Made by a program: the position numbers and the translations under genes
In this document: in pieces, positions 1 through 11,800 of the stretch
Numbering within the stretch: position 1 is the first letter of the stretch
Layout: every line of letters starts with the position of its first letter
The notes under the pieces: model-generated
The model's input: only the letters and a program-made list of their open reading frames with translations
Databases searched by the model: none
Told to the model about the DNA's origin: nothing
Source of the DNA: Beroe forskalii
Taxonomy: Eukaryota; Ctenophora; Nuda; Beroida; Beroidae
Length of the DNA: 64,000 nucleotides
Assembly (NCBI GenBank): GCA_011033025.1
Contig: WFMF01000102.1
Location: forward strand, 420,156-484,155
Direction: 5' to 3'

Positions 1-75
1 TTGTATGTTCAGTGAGAGAGAAGCTCACCTTTCATGGTTATGAACAATTCAAATGACAATGTATATCTGACTGAC

Positions 76-3000
76 CTGGGCAGATTTCCGTAATGGGCAT
101 TCATCGGGAATACCAAATTGTCTCCTAACTGTGGCAAGCGTAGTAATCTTCCTCAAGCTTGACACTGACCATATGCCTGCATCCGAGTTTCTGCCAGGTG
201 CGCCAACTTCGAAATAACGAAACCTATGGAAAAAAGAATCAAAGATAAACGTCTGTGTCTACTATTAGTTCAAATTCTAACATGTCGAATGACAATTTAA
301 TGATGAATACCCATACAAATACAAATTTTTCTCACTTGCAGTCTGCATCGACGCTGGCAAACAATATGATCGAGAACCTCTTCTTGTAATTACTGAAAAA
401 AGGAATTATTACGAAAAAGTATTACACACCGAATATCTAGCGAGATTGCGTTTCTAAATATTAATTCCACTGCTGAAAACGGCTGAAGATTGGGTAATAG
501 TTAAAAAGGCTAAAAACAAACCTTAGAGTCAATATCTACAAAATATATTTGTAGTCCCTGTGTCAGTGAGTGTAGTTGCTTTTTACCGATGTTGACAAAC
601 GAAATATATTTTTTCGTGTAATAATAATCAGTCTGTGTGCATTTGGCCATTCACCTTGTATTTATTTATACAGCCTATAATTTCAACCTATAATTTCAGC
701 CTGTGAGATCACATGAACTTGAAGATGTGGACGAACTAGCAGTTCAGGGAGATTCGTCGAGTACTAGTCCAGTGGATGAACCAGCAGAAATTGTGTCAGA
801 AAGAGCAGTACAAGGTATGATAAATGAAATGAAAGCTAATATAGTACAACTATATAATAGTTTAATATCTAATACATTGCTTCATCACTATTCTCTTATA
901 TTAGAAAGTCCACAAGAGAGTATGGATACCCCATACTCGTCCCACCGCCCCAGCGCCCATATTTATGCCCGCCCACAACTGCGCTCGCTAAATAATTTCC
1001 GACCAAATTATGTCCGATGATTCAATCATATCAACTCACTAGTGTTTTGATCCTGAAAGCTTCGGTTTCATCATGTCGACATGTTTTCCATCAATACAAC
1101 CTGCAACAAAAAGTTACTATAGAAATATTATACGCTTGGAGCATGGCTGGGAATGTTCTATTATACACTAATTCAACGACGCATAGCAGTATTCTTGAAT
1201 TTATTGAAAAGTGTACTAACCACACGAGGCGAAGCCGAGTGTTGATTAGTGCACTAATGACTAATGTGCACGAGGCGTCAGCCGAGTGCACATTAGTGCA
1301 ACAATATCACTTTTGGGCAATGGGCAGTTATATTAGCGTATTATACCACGACACAAAATGGTACCACAATATTAACCAGTGCACATATAGTAATTCCTTA
1401 TCAGTAAGGAAGACTACCACCGTAGAGATATTGCACGAGTGCGATATCTGATATCTAGAAGTGCACGAGTGCGATATCTGATATCTAGAAGTGCACGCGT
1501 GCGATATCTGGCTACAATACGTCTTTTAATTGCACTGTGGTTATCTGCACTGGAGTGGTATAATACAACTTATTTACACGCCAATAATTACCCTCAAAAT
1601 TGGCTGATACAACTTATTGGACGGCTACACGTAACCTCAAAATGGGCTAATACAACTGAAAGCACGCCTAAAAGTAACTTTGACAAAATGAGCTTATCGA
1701 ATTATTAGATGACCGTTTACGTGGTTTGTTTCAGTTCCAAAAGGTGCCAAATCGCTGAGAAGTAACAGAGAGCCAGGACAAGGGAAGCAGATGATCAAGG
1801 TGTTCGAGGATTTGTGCAGTAAGTGTGGAAATTTGTATGAGCCATCATTTTATTAATTCATTGATACTTCAATATATTGATAGACGTATTTGAGGCAATG
1901 AAGCCAAGAAAATCTATTACTTTTGTTTCAATAGCCCTTTTACTTTTAGGCCCTATAAAGCTATAAGGCCCAACTTTCCAGGGCCTTTTTTTAATTTAGA
2001 ATATCCTGGGGACCCTATAGCTATAGGGCATTACCCACTGTGTAACTTGATCGGCTGTGGTGAACTCACATGCTTCGGCATTGAGAGGGTTGCTTTATGC
2101 GTTAGCGATTAAAGATGTTAGAATTGTTACGATATTGTTTTCAGGCAAGAGTGCTGATGTTATTGCAGCAGTTCAGAAGCCAGTGAACCCAGTTAAATCT
2201 GAGAGGCCAGTGGTTAACAAAAGGAATCACCTCGCTGGGGAATTACTGGAAGAGACTTTGAATGAGTTACCCCCAGACATGCAAAGGAGGGGCTACAAGA
2301 TGTTCCTTAAACTAATGGATGAGCTTGAGAACTTAAAAAACAATGAGCCAGAATTCCAAGAGCCATATGGGGTTGAACCAACAAGACCAGAGCCCAAAAG
2401 ACCAGCATTGACGCACGAAGGGGGCAATACATATTATAGTTGGCAATGAGTATTTTGACCGTCAGCAACTCAATACTCCAATATACAATACTCTAATATA
2501 CAGTATAAGAATATATAAGTAGATGATACTTTTTAAATTCCCAATGCTGAATGCATTGCATTACCTGTTATCGTACCACAGTACTGCTAAATGTAGGTAC
2601 ACAAGTGTACCTGGTACACTAAATATTTTGAAAGGCACCAGCACTTTTCTAGGGGGTGTTTCTAGGGCGGCCAGGCCCTCTAGAGCGAGGGCAGTCGCAT
2701 TTATACATTTGCAGAGCCATCAAATAACACTCTTCGTGCCACTGTTATTGGTTTATCTCATAGCTTCATCCTGGGTCCAATCCCCCCCCTGAATTTTTCA
2801 ACTCCCCCCTTGACAAAACCTCCCCCCTGAATTTTCAAAATCCTCAATCCCCCCCCTTTTGGCCACCCGCCCCCTGAATTTCAAAAATTCAAACAACCCC
2901 CCACCAAAAACTTAGAAAATTTTTCTAAGATATGTCCATTGAAATTTTTACAATAGAATCAATCGAAACTAGAAACTTAATGACAAGATGAAAGTATGTA

Positions 3001-5949
3001 GGTACTTATGTAAACTATGAAATGTGACTGACAGACAAGAAATTTAGTCAATTTGAATTTTTTACATATAATACTTCTAATGACTGAAATGGTAATGAAG
3101 TTCAATTTTAATGTAAATTAATCCTTGAATATCCTAATTAAAGCTATGAAGTGACACTTGTAAGGGAATCATGGCATGAAACCAAGCCTCAGGGATATTG
3201 TCAACACAATATTAAAACATAGAAACGCATTAGTTAAGTTGATATCACTTGAAAATGGCAGGGAATTGAAGTATTGTAGTTATTTGGAAGTCTTACAAGA
3301 AGATATGGGGGTCTGGGGGCGCAGCCCCCAGAAGCCAGAGGGTCGGAGAAAAAATATTTCTCACGGAAATAGGATTTTCATCTCAAATTTGAAATTCTTC
3401 TGCCAGATCCAATCCCCCCTTAATTTTTCACTCCCCTCCAGTCTAAGTCCCCCCAGAATCATTGAAATTAGGGCAACCCCCCACCTACCTTATCTGACCC
3501 AAAATCTTCATCCCCCCCCCTTTTCTTAGGGGGGGGATGAAGCTATGTTTATCTTTTGCTACGTGATCATATACAAGTTATGAAAATATTGCAGACTGAT
3601 GCCTTCCAATATAATTACTATTTCTTACCGATTGTATGATCTAGGTCCCATTTCTCGTCGAATCTGTCCGATATCCTTGTCCACTCCCTCTCTGTTTTAG
3701 GAATCTTTCCACAGTGTTTCAAGTTCCTTATAAGAATTTTTAGGACACTCGGTATCATCTTCGTAACCGTAGGTCTTCCTATCATAAAGTACTGTGCAAG
3801 TGACTTGTCACTTGCTCCCGCCGCCAGGTGCCTGATATTTGACTAAGGTTAACATATTATATATTATAAGGTTCGCTCAGTTTTCACATACATATTACGC
3901 ATGCTAATGCATACTTAGATATCACTGCAGGTCATCATTTTGATTCATATTGTGCATATTGAACTCGGCTTCGCCTCGTACAATATGCACTAATATGCAT
4001 CTCAATGCTGTTCCATAAATTATACAGCTGCAGCCCCTCTCCTAGTCTTTTTCTTATCAAAGATTTGGTATAGACTTGATCAGTCAGATTTTTGAGGCGT
4101 CCGTTGCAAACTAGCCCAGCCCCTAGATAAAGATTTATGATTACAACTATGTACAAGCACCCCCTGCAATTTGTATGATGCCTATTACGCATAGACGCTT
4201 GCCAGATCGGGCCAGTATTTTTAAAGCATGCCTTAACCGGATAGGCCCCCTCTAGAAATTGGTCCCGATAGGTACGTGTCTATTTATTTCTTTTTCACTT
4301 TAATTTTAACATTTAATTAACGGGAATATGGTACAATAACACATTTACATTGCATTTGAAAGTGATTTTTAAATTTTATTGTTATTTTTTTCTATTGAAA
4401 TTGTTTGTTTTCCAGCCATGACTCTATAACCTTCATTATACATAGTTGATTAACAATAACTTTGTTTACCTGAGTGTAATGACCAGCTTTTTCTTTGGGT
4501 GAAATATACCGAGTTCCACATATACGTTTTCTGCATATTTTCTTCAGGTCAGACTCCAAACCATCTCATACAAATCATTGAATTCGTCTTTTTGTTAGCC
4601 TCAAGTACCCCCTGCAAATTTATCTGTTATATTACCAATTGAACTTAATTTTGATAACAATTGAACTTAAGTGGGACTGAGGGACGTTCACCCCTAACAT
4701 TTTGGAAAGCACGAATTTGAGATATGAGCTGGCCAGGATGTCCGGGTGTGTACCAACATTTTGACGGTAGTCTTAAGTCCATATGTCCAACATTGCCCAT
4801 GTGAGGCCCGGAGCAAAAAAGGCGTCCCAAAAATCGAAATTTTACCTGATGGAGATAGAGCTTAGCTTTCGATTGCATTCGATCTGTCTCTACGAGCTGA
4901 TCATTGAAGTGAGCCTAAAGATGGCAATTTTGGCCACATTTTTGGAGATATGAACTTCAAACTTGTTTTGCCCATCATTTAGGTCAAAAGTGATGGGCAA
5001 AGCAATTTTCAAGTGAATTAGACCTATATTAGCTCATAAAAACCCTCAAAAATTCATTAAATCCCAAAATCGCAAACTAAAAATGATCAGCATGTCGAGA
5101 CGAATCGAATATAGTGAGCAAAGGGTTAGCTCAGTCTCCATGTGGTGGAATTTGGATTTTTGGACGCCATTTTTGCTTTGAGGCCTCACATGGGCAATGT
5201 TGGACATATGTTGGTACACACCCTGGCCATCCTGGCCAACTCTTATCTCAAATTCGTGTTGTCCAAAAAATAAGGGGTGAACCCCCTTCCCCCTCTTAAT
5301 TTTGAGAGAATCATTAAACTTTTTAAAAGGTTGATTAAATTAAATTATTTTTTACTGAATAATTAGAAATAATTAGATTAAATAAATTTATCAAACCATT
5401 AACTCATTAATGAATGGGATAACTTTATTTTTAAGTTTTTATATCATTTTGACTTTATATCATTTTGAGAAATTATACCTTAACTCCTGATCAAGTGGGT
5501 CTTCAAACATTCTTCGTACTTGGTTATTGAATGCTCCATTTGTATCTTTGTGAGAATTAAACTCGGAGATTAAATATCTGTATAAATGTTAAATGAAAGC
5601 CATTTTTATTTACTATTATACCTATAATATAAATGATACTGTTCGATAATGTCGACAGATTTTCATTTTGAATTTAGTTAAAATTTAAAGAATCTAGGTG
5701 CATACCTATCAAACGTGCATGACTGCATAATGATTTTTTATGACCGATACTACGAAACGCCTGAAGTATAGCTATTTTAGGACTACATTTAAAAACTTCA
5801 AAAGACGATATTGATCATAATTGATCAATGATCACGTACCTGGGAGAATTCCTTGGTCTTTTCTCTATGAACTCGAGATAAAACATCAAAGCAATTAAGG
5901 CATGCATTTGTGTAATCAAAAATAATATTGCAGCTTTTCGAGAATCCAT
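76..5949 (-). CDS. PIF/Harbinger (HARBI1-like) transposase, six exons, 3' end outside window
   Basis: Six exons on the minus strand (5840-5949, 5479-5577, 3629-3831, 1040-1100, 336-392, 76-223) have AG/GT borders and join in phase into 226 codons with no stop, starting at the ATG at 5949. Seen: FMIGRPTVTKM in a helix-turn-helix-like stretch, W(T)RISDRFDEKW, then CIDGKH (Asp141) and GRNSDAGIW (Asp191). These match the HARBI1/DDE_Tnp_4 nuclease, which cuts and joins DNA with a D-D-E triad; the last acidic residue would lie left of position 76. The introns hold a TIR element, a foldback element and exons of a plus-strand gene, yet the frame is open. It is either a domesticated host gene or a recent transposon copy. 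The family call is firm; the status is inference. Confidence 0.82.
700..2449 (+). CDS. Unrecognised gene, three 3' exons, possible MADF/BESS- or Myb-type partner protein
   Basis: Exons 700-814, 1735-1818 and 2145-2449 have clean splice borders and matching phases (CAA G/TT, then TGC A/GC) and end at TGA 2449. The readable part is about 167 residues, with the 5' end left of the window or unrecognised. The first exon is acidic and Ser-rich. The last holds a predicted amphipathic helix (LPPDMQRRGYKMFLKLMDELENL region) that resembles the C-terminal BESS-type dimerisation helix of MADF/SANT-like DNA-binding proteins, then a Pro-rich tail. Its exons sit inside introns of the transposase gene on the other strand. 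Harbinger elements encode a Myb/SANT-like second protein, so a partnership is possible, but that is inference. I do not recognise the gene by name. Confidence 0.6.
1211..1256. repeat. Imperfect hairpin with CGAGGCGAAGCCGAG core
   Basis: Arms reading GTGTACTAA... and ...ATTAGTGCAC pair imperfectly around the core CGAGGCGAAGCCGAG, which itself folds through GGC/GCC. The identical core recurs in reverse at 3964-3978 with a different stem. Confidence 0.6.
1260..1297. repeat. Perfect 12-bp stem hairpin with GAGGCG-core
   Basis: ACTAATGTGCAC (1260-1271) and GTGCACATTAGT (1286-1297) are exact reverse complements around GAGGCGTCAGCCGA. It is adjacent to the 1211 hairpin and has a closely similar core. 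Confidence 0.75.
1433..1510. repeat. 30-bp tandem repeat, 2.6 copies, internally palindromic
   Basis: Units start at 1433, 1463 and 1493. Each contains GCAC-GA-GTGC and GATATC palindromes. A GATATT half-site just before the first unit extends the symmetry. Confidence 0.8.
2759..3547. mobile_element. Non-autonomous TIR element (789 bp) with 7-bp target duplication
   Basis: The ends CATAGCTTCATCC (2759-2771) and GGATGAAGCTATG (3535-3547) are perfect 13-bp inverted repeats. They are flanked by the direct duplication TTTATCT at 2752-2758 and 3548-3554. The interior is C-tract rich at both ends and carries one unit of the hairpin CTGGGGGCGCAGCCCCCAG near 3310-3332, the same motif that forms the 44.7-45.6 kb array. 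There is no transposase ORF. It lies in an intron of the Harbinger-type gene. The superfamily cannot be assigned from the ends alone. Confidence 0.8.
3952..3990. repeat. Hairpin, 10-bp stem, CTCGGCTTCGCCTCG core
   Basis: GTGCATATTG (3952-3961) and CAATATGCAC (3981-3990) are exact reverse complements. The core is the reverse complement of the one at 1211 while the stem sequence is unrelated. Confidence 0.75.
4650..5310. mobile_element. Foldback/MITE-like element, arms about 200 bp
   Basis: The stretch 4670-4830 and the reverse complement of about 5140-5300 share long matches, including TTGGCCAGGATG, GTGTGTACCAACAT and GTCCAACATTGCCCATGTG, in the same order. The central loop of about 270 bp has no coding sense. 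Small ORFs across the arms are mirror images of each other. It is inserted in a transposase-gene intron. Confidence 0.75.
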
Positions 5950-6198
5950 TTCTAGTAAATTTTCTACAACAATCAGCAGAAACGACGCGCCGAGGAAAGT
6001 GTGTGTATGTGTAGTGTGACTGTGTGAGTGTAGTTTTACTGTGTACCTAGTAGTAGTTAGTAGTGTAGTGCTTCGTCATGTTGTGCCAATGTAAACAAAG
6101 TGAATTAATTATCATAGCCCCTGTATCAATTACAAGGGGCTCCTTCACGGGCAAAACTGTAGACCCGTATACAGGAACTACGTTGAAAAAAACTCTTA
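5950..6198. other. 5' flank of the transposase gene, nothing recognised
   Basis: AT-rich sequence with a GTGTGTATGTGTAGTGTGACTG-like stretch near 6000. It is the likely 5' region of the minus-strand transposase; no promoter element can be named. Confidence 0.3.
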
Positions 6199-6253
6199 AT
6201 TCTTGCGAGAATTCTCGCGAGAATTCTCGCAAGAATTCTCGCGAGAATTCTCG
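6199..6253. repeat. 12-bp palindromic tandem repeat (GCGAGAATTCTC)
   Basis: About five tandem copies of GCGAGAATTCTC, itself a palindrome with an EcoRI-type centre, so the whole stretch can fold in several registers. Confidence 0.85.
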
Positions 6254-6647
6254 TAACAGGAACCACGGTGTAACGCTAAGGATTCAGGAAACGAAAAGAG
6301 CGGTAATCAAGGCAGTGATAAGGATGACATCATACGTCAGAAAATGTGTGATGACGTACTGTATTGCAGGAGTGATTCAAATTCTTAATGCTTGAAACTG
6401 ACACGTTGATACAAGATGCTTGGCGAGTAAAATGTTTCAGTGAAATAATGAATGATAATCTATCACTTACTTGGGTTAGTCTGGTTCTGTGGTCGGGCTG
6501 AGCTTTGGTTTTGTGATCCACTCTGAAAAAATGGCCATATCATTTACTATGTTACACACAGGTTTACTGTACACATTTTTAACTTTTTACTAACAGAACT
6601 ACCGATATAACATCTAACAGGCCAAATTTTGAAGACACATTTTTATG

Positions 6648-6690
6648 ATTTCTGTGGCCCGCTCGCTTCACTCGTAAAAAGGCCACAAAT
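6648..6690. repeat. Hairpin TGTGGCC/GGCCACA with GAG-GAAGCGAG-type core
   Basis: TGTGGCC and GGCCACA, extended by AT-rich near-matches, flank CGCTCGCTTCACTCG. This is another core of the GAGnGAAGCGAG kind with its own stem. Confidence 0.55.
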
Positions 6691-6774
6691 AAATGCGAGG
6701 TACGACAGTATTTGATTTATAGTCCTAGGTCCTAACTGACCTTTCTGAGCGCCACAGGCGAAAATTATGAAAGT

Positions 6775-7150
6775 CATAATGTGGAACGCGTACGAATCAA
6801 AATACGTCATACGTCATAGCATACGAATGGTGTCAACGTCATAAGGGATGGAATGTGGAATGTGTAAGAATCAAAATACGTCATAGCATACGAATGGTGT
6901 CAACGTCATAAGGGATGGAATGTGGAATGTGTAAGAATCAAAATACGTCATAGCATACGAATGGTGTCAACGTCATATTGCTGGAATGTGGAATGCGTAC
7001 GAATCAAAATACGTCATACGTCATGGCATACGAATGGTGTCAACGTCATATTGCTGGAATGTGGAATGCGTACGAATCAAAATACGTCATACGTCATAGC
7101 ATACCAATGGTGTCAACGTCATATTGCTGGAATGTGGAATGCGCGCATTC
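6775..7150. repeat. Tandem repeat, about 66-74 bp unit, five copies
   Basis: The units contain GTGGAATG, ACGAATCAAAATACGTCATA and GGTGTCAACGTCATA. GTGTCAACGTCAT recurs near 6830, 6897, 6964, 7037 and 7111. Unit length varies through a duplicated ACGTCAT. Confidence 0.85.
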
Positions 7151-7217
7151 GTCATGTTTGATTGGGTGTCAACAGGCACATATATAAAGCCCCCCATTGC
7201 GGGTGGAGTCATTATTC

Positions 7218-8550
7218 ATTTGCTCTGCTGACCACTCCTACTCCTACCACGCCTTCCTTGACGAGTGATGACCAGCCCCTCCCGCCTTCCTTGACGAGTG
7301 ATGACCAGCCCCTCCTACTCCTAACACACCTTCCTTGACGAGTGATGACCAACCCCTCCTACTCCTACCACGCCTTCCTTGACAAGTGATGACCAGCCTC
7401 TCCTACTCCTACCAAACCTTCCTTGACAAGTGATGACCAGTCCTCCTACTCCTACCTCGCCTTCATTGACGAGTGATGACCATTGACCAGCCCTCCTACC
7501 TTCCTTGACGAGTGATGACCAGCCCCTTCTACTCCTACCACGCCTTCCTTGACGAGTGATGACCAGCCCCTCCTACCTTCCTTGACGAGTGATGACCAGC
7601 CCCTTCTACTCCTACCACGCCTTCCTTGACGAGTGATGACCAGCCCTCCTAGTTCTACCACGCATTCCTTGACGAGTCGTGACCAGCCCCTCCTACCCTA
7701 TCACGCCTTCCTTGACGAGTGATAACCAGACCCTTCTACTCCTACCACGCCTTCCTTTGACGAGTGATGACCAGCCCCACCTACCTTCCTTGACGAGTGA
7801 TGACCAGCCTCTCCTACTCCAACCACGCCTTCCTTGACGAGTGATGAACACCCCCTACTCCTACCACGTCTTCCTTGACAAGTGATGACCAACCCCTCCT
7901 ACTCCTACCACGCCTTCCTTGACAAGTGATGACCAGCCTCTCCTACTCCTACCAAACCTTCCTTGACAAGTGATGACCAGTCCCTCCTACTCCTACCTCG
8001 CCTTCCTTGACGAGTGATGACCATTGACCAGCCCCTCCTACCTTCCTTGACGAGTGATGACCAGCCCCTTCTACTCCTACCACGCCTTCCTTGACGAGTG
8101 ATGACCAGCCCCTCCTACCTTCCTTGACGAGTGATGACCAGCCCCTTCTACTCCTACCACGCCTTCCTTGACGAGTGATGACCAGCCCCTCCTAGTTCTA
8201 CCACGCATTCCTTGACGAGTCATGACCAGCCCCTCCTACTCCTATCACGCCTTCCTTGACGAGTGATAACCAGACCCTTCTACTCCTACCACGCCTTCCT
8301 TGACGAGTGATGACCAGCCCCACCTACCTTCCTTGACGAGTGATGACCAGCCTCTCCTACTCCAACCACGCCTTCCTTGACGAGTGATGAACACCCCCTA
8401 CTCCTACCACGTCTTCCTTGACAAGTGATGACCAGCACCTCCAACTCCTACCACGCCTTCCTTGACGAGTGATGACCACCTCCTACCCCTATCACGCCTT
8501 CCTTGACGAGTGATGACCAGCACCTCCTACTCCTACCACGCCTTCCTTGA
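7218..8550. repeat. Minisatellite with higher-order period near 540 bp
   Basis: Dozens of units read CTTCCTTGACGAGTGATGAC followed by CAGCCCCTCCTACTCCTACC with small variants. Variant units (GACAAGTG, CCAAACC, GTTCTACCACG) recur in the same order about 540 bp apart (7350-7880 versus 7890-8420), so a block of units was itself duplicated. ORFs here are translations of the repeat. Confidence 0.9.
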
Positions 8551-8881
8551 AATGAATTGTGAAATGAATCACATTGATAGTCTGAAGACCCCGACCAGAT
8601 TCGAGTGTAGGTATATCCGTGTTCGAGAGTACAGCTGGTCGTGTGTTGTGTTTTTCGTTTTTGATCAAACGCGTAGTGGTAATAATTATGCTGCTCTGTT
8701 GATAATAAGTGATAGTTTCTCAAGAGTAAGCATTTTTACGATATCCTCACTCAAAGCGGCTTTAAATTCATAACACACAGTTCGAGGGAGAAAACACATG
8801 AAATTTTCACGCTTTCTGCAACAATTTTCAAATCTCAAGCCATTAACGACACCATACAACTTCCCAGGAATATCAGAACCC
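8551..8881. other. HDAC 3' flank, nothing recognised
   Basis: No coding exon that continues HDAC was found here. It probably contains the 3' UTR of the minus-strand HDAC gene. Confidence 0.35.
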
Positions 8882-11800
8882 CTATAACCTTACCTTCTCA
8901 TTTCCGTGGTTAGGCTCGCTGGACACCATCTGGTTGATGTTAATAGGGTTCATCCTGGGTCGCTTGGAACCGTGTTTGAAGGAATGGTTATCCTTCCTCC
9001 CCCCTGCCTCCCCTCCCTCGTCTTCACTGTCAGAAAACTCCTCGTCACAGGTTATCCGGTTGTCTCGGTCACGAACTGAGGAGGAAGAGATTGGCAAGGT
9101 CACACTCAAAATGGTACTGGCCCTTCTGGCCAGTTTTTTGCTTTTTGGTCAAAAACTGGAACTCACGTTTTTGTTTGGATAAATATACAAATATACCTAG
9201 GAAAATTATGGTATCCCCATGAATGGCCTTTGAGTTCAAAAACTGCAATGAAATAGCAAGTATAATTTCAAATCAACTATTCTGCTAAATACAGTAAAAC
9301 TGAAACAGCATCTAACAGAGCATCACTCACTCGATATCCTGACATCTTTGTTCCTCTTGTCCTCGTCCTCCTCCCTCTCTGACATCACGTCACTGGGGAT
9401 GTCCTGCATCTGGACACTCGGCGGTCCTCCGATGTACTTCAGGTTCTCAAACACCTTCGCTCTAAGGAGGAAATGGGGATGTAAAGGTAGGCAAGCTAGA
9501 AGTAGGAGAAGACTGGAGTTAAAACTAAAATATTCAGCTGCCAACTAACGTCTTAATCATGAGTTCTGACAGAATACAACCATGAAATTCAAGTAACTAA
9601 GTAAAAAATAATAATGTAGGATTTGTATCTCACTTCATCTTGTCCATGTACTCGGGTGTATTCTGGTTCGTCATGTTGCTTGGCTGTATGTTCAACTTGA
9701 AGTCAGGACCGAAGTACTCGAAGTAGTCGTTATACGGTAAATCTGGTGAAGTTGCGAAGGTAAATTCTGTGGGAATGCCACGGTAAATGAAGTGGAAGTG
9801 CCATTTGCCAAGGCAAATTTCCAGGCTCCAATACATTTTTGTACTTTTTACGAAATACCATCGCTGGCTATGATAATGATCTATAGGTCAGTAGACTACT
9901 GAGTGGTATTTAGTATTCAACTGATGACTTGTGCTTTTAGCAAGGATGCGGCAACTTATTTGTTTGCCGGTCCAAATAGTAACTGAAAAGTAGATTGATA
10001 ACGTTACCATTGCTGATATCAATTCCGAGAGCATATGCCGTTTCCAGGGTCCAACACCGTGCCACGTTCCTGATCGTGTAACCGCCACCACCCAACAGTA
10101 GGAGAGGGAGGTTGAACCGTTTCATGTACTCCACACACTTAGCATGACCTGTAACATGCGTAACCATGTTAGCAAGGTGGTAACCAAGGTTACCATGGTA
10201 ACCATGTTACCACCCAACAGTAGGAGAGGGAGGTTGAACTGTTTTATGTACTCCACAGTCCACACACTTAGCATGACCTGTAACATGCGTTACCATGTTA
10301 ACAAGGTGGTAACATGGTTACCATGGTAACCATGTTACCACCCAACAGTCTAGTAGGAAAGGCAGGTTACACTTTAAATCGAACTGCCTACCTTTGAGAG
10401 TGAGGTTGAAGCAGCCCAGTCTATCCCCTGCCAAACTGTCTGCCCCGCACTGCAGTACCACAGCCTCAGGACGGTACGTCTCCATCACTTTGCCCATGAC
10501 AGGTTGGAAGATGCTCTGATAACTCTCATCATCCATTCCATCACGCAGTGGGAAGTTAACTGCAGGGAATTGCAGTCAGAAAAGGGGAGTTAATTCAAGA
10601 ACCTGTATAATAGGCCTTGTGATACCTTACAGTATATTCCAATCTGCAAATTTTGAATTTCTCCAAAACATTGATCTGGATTAGTGAATGAAGTTTTCCC
10701 ACGCTTGCCCCCTAACCTGAATGATGTTTTCCCACGCTGGCCCCCTAACCTGAGTGATGTTTCCCCACGCTTGTCCCCTAACCTGAGTGATGTTTTCCCA
10801 CGCTGGCCCCTAACCTGAGTGATGTTTTCCCACGCTTGTCCACTAACCTGAGTGATGCTTTCCCACGCTGGCCCCTAACCTGAATGGTGTTTCCCCACGC
10901 TGCCCTCTAACCTGAATGATGTTTTCCCACGCTGGCCCCGATGTCTCTGATATCGCCGGTCCCAGGGAAGTACTCTCCGTATTTGTGGAAGGAGACGGTC
11001 ATGACTCTGTCTGTGGTGTAGAAGGCTTCCTCAACTCCGTCTCCGTGGTGGATGTCAATGTCAACGTACAGGACGCGTTTGTGGTACCTGAAATAGATAA
11101 ATTGAAATATTCTTGAAAGGGTTAGTCAATTTCAAATATAAATTTCATTATCTTGGTTTACGGTGTTGGATTGATGCCATGCTGCTAATACAGTAATACA
11201 GTATTAAGCGAGTATTATATGCCAACCGAGAGTATTCTATTACTCCACTAGAAACAGTCGAGAGGTGGGTCAAAACTCCCAAAATAGCTAATAATCCATT
11301 GATAATCAAGCAAGATATTCCTGACTTACTTGAGGAGCTCGAGTATGGCCAGGACGATGTCGTTGACATAACAGAAACCGGACGCTTCAGACTTCTTAGC
11401 GTGGTGGAGTCCTCCCAGACCAGTTGACGGCAATGTCGGTGTGCTGCTTGTTCAGCTTCATCGCACCCGCTGGGGAGTGGTATTAGTAATTTGAATACGT
11501 TAATAGGTGTAGCGAAACGGCAACATAGTTACTTGTAGGTTATAGGATGAATCTTATACTTTTATACAATTTGGGGACAGTACTCCCAGATGGATGGCCC
11601 TGACATTAACTAAAGTGGGCCGTTTGATCCAGTCAGAAGTCTCAGTATCAGCAAAGTGGGATAGTTCAGTTTGTATGTTTGTATAAAATAGGCAGTATGT
11701 ATATAATAATATGGTCCCAGTCAGGATTCTTAGAGAACACAAATATTCAACGTACCGACAGAACCACCGGCTGACAGCTGACAGAATTCGTAGAGTCCCT

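Noticed and set aside
5707..5761. Extra transposase exon between 5840 and 5577
   Set aside because: It has splice-like borders but leaves the wrong phase; the flanking exons join in phase without it.
7218..8550. CRISPR-like array
   Set aside because: Repeats are contiguous and variable with no unique spacers, in an animal genome; it is a minisatellite.
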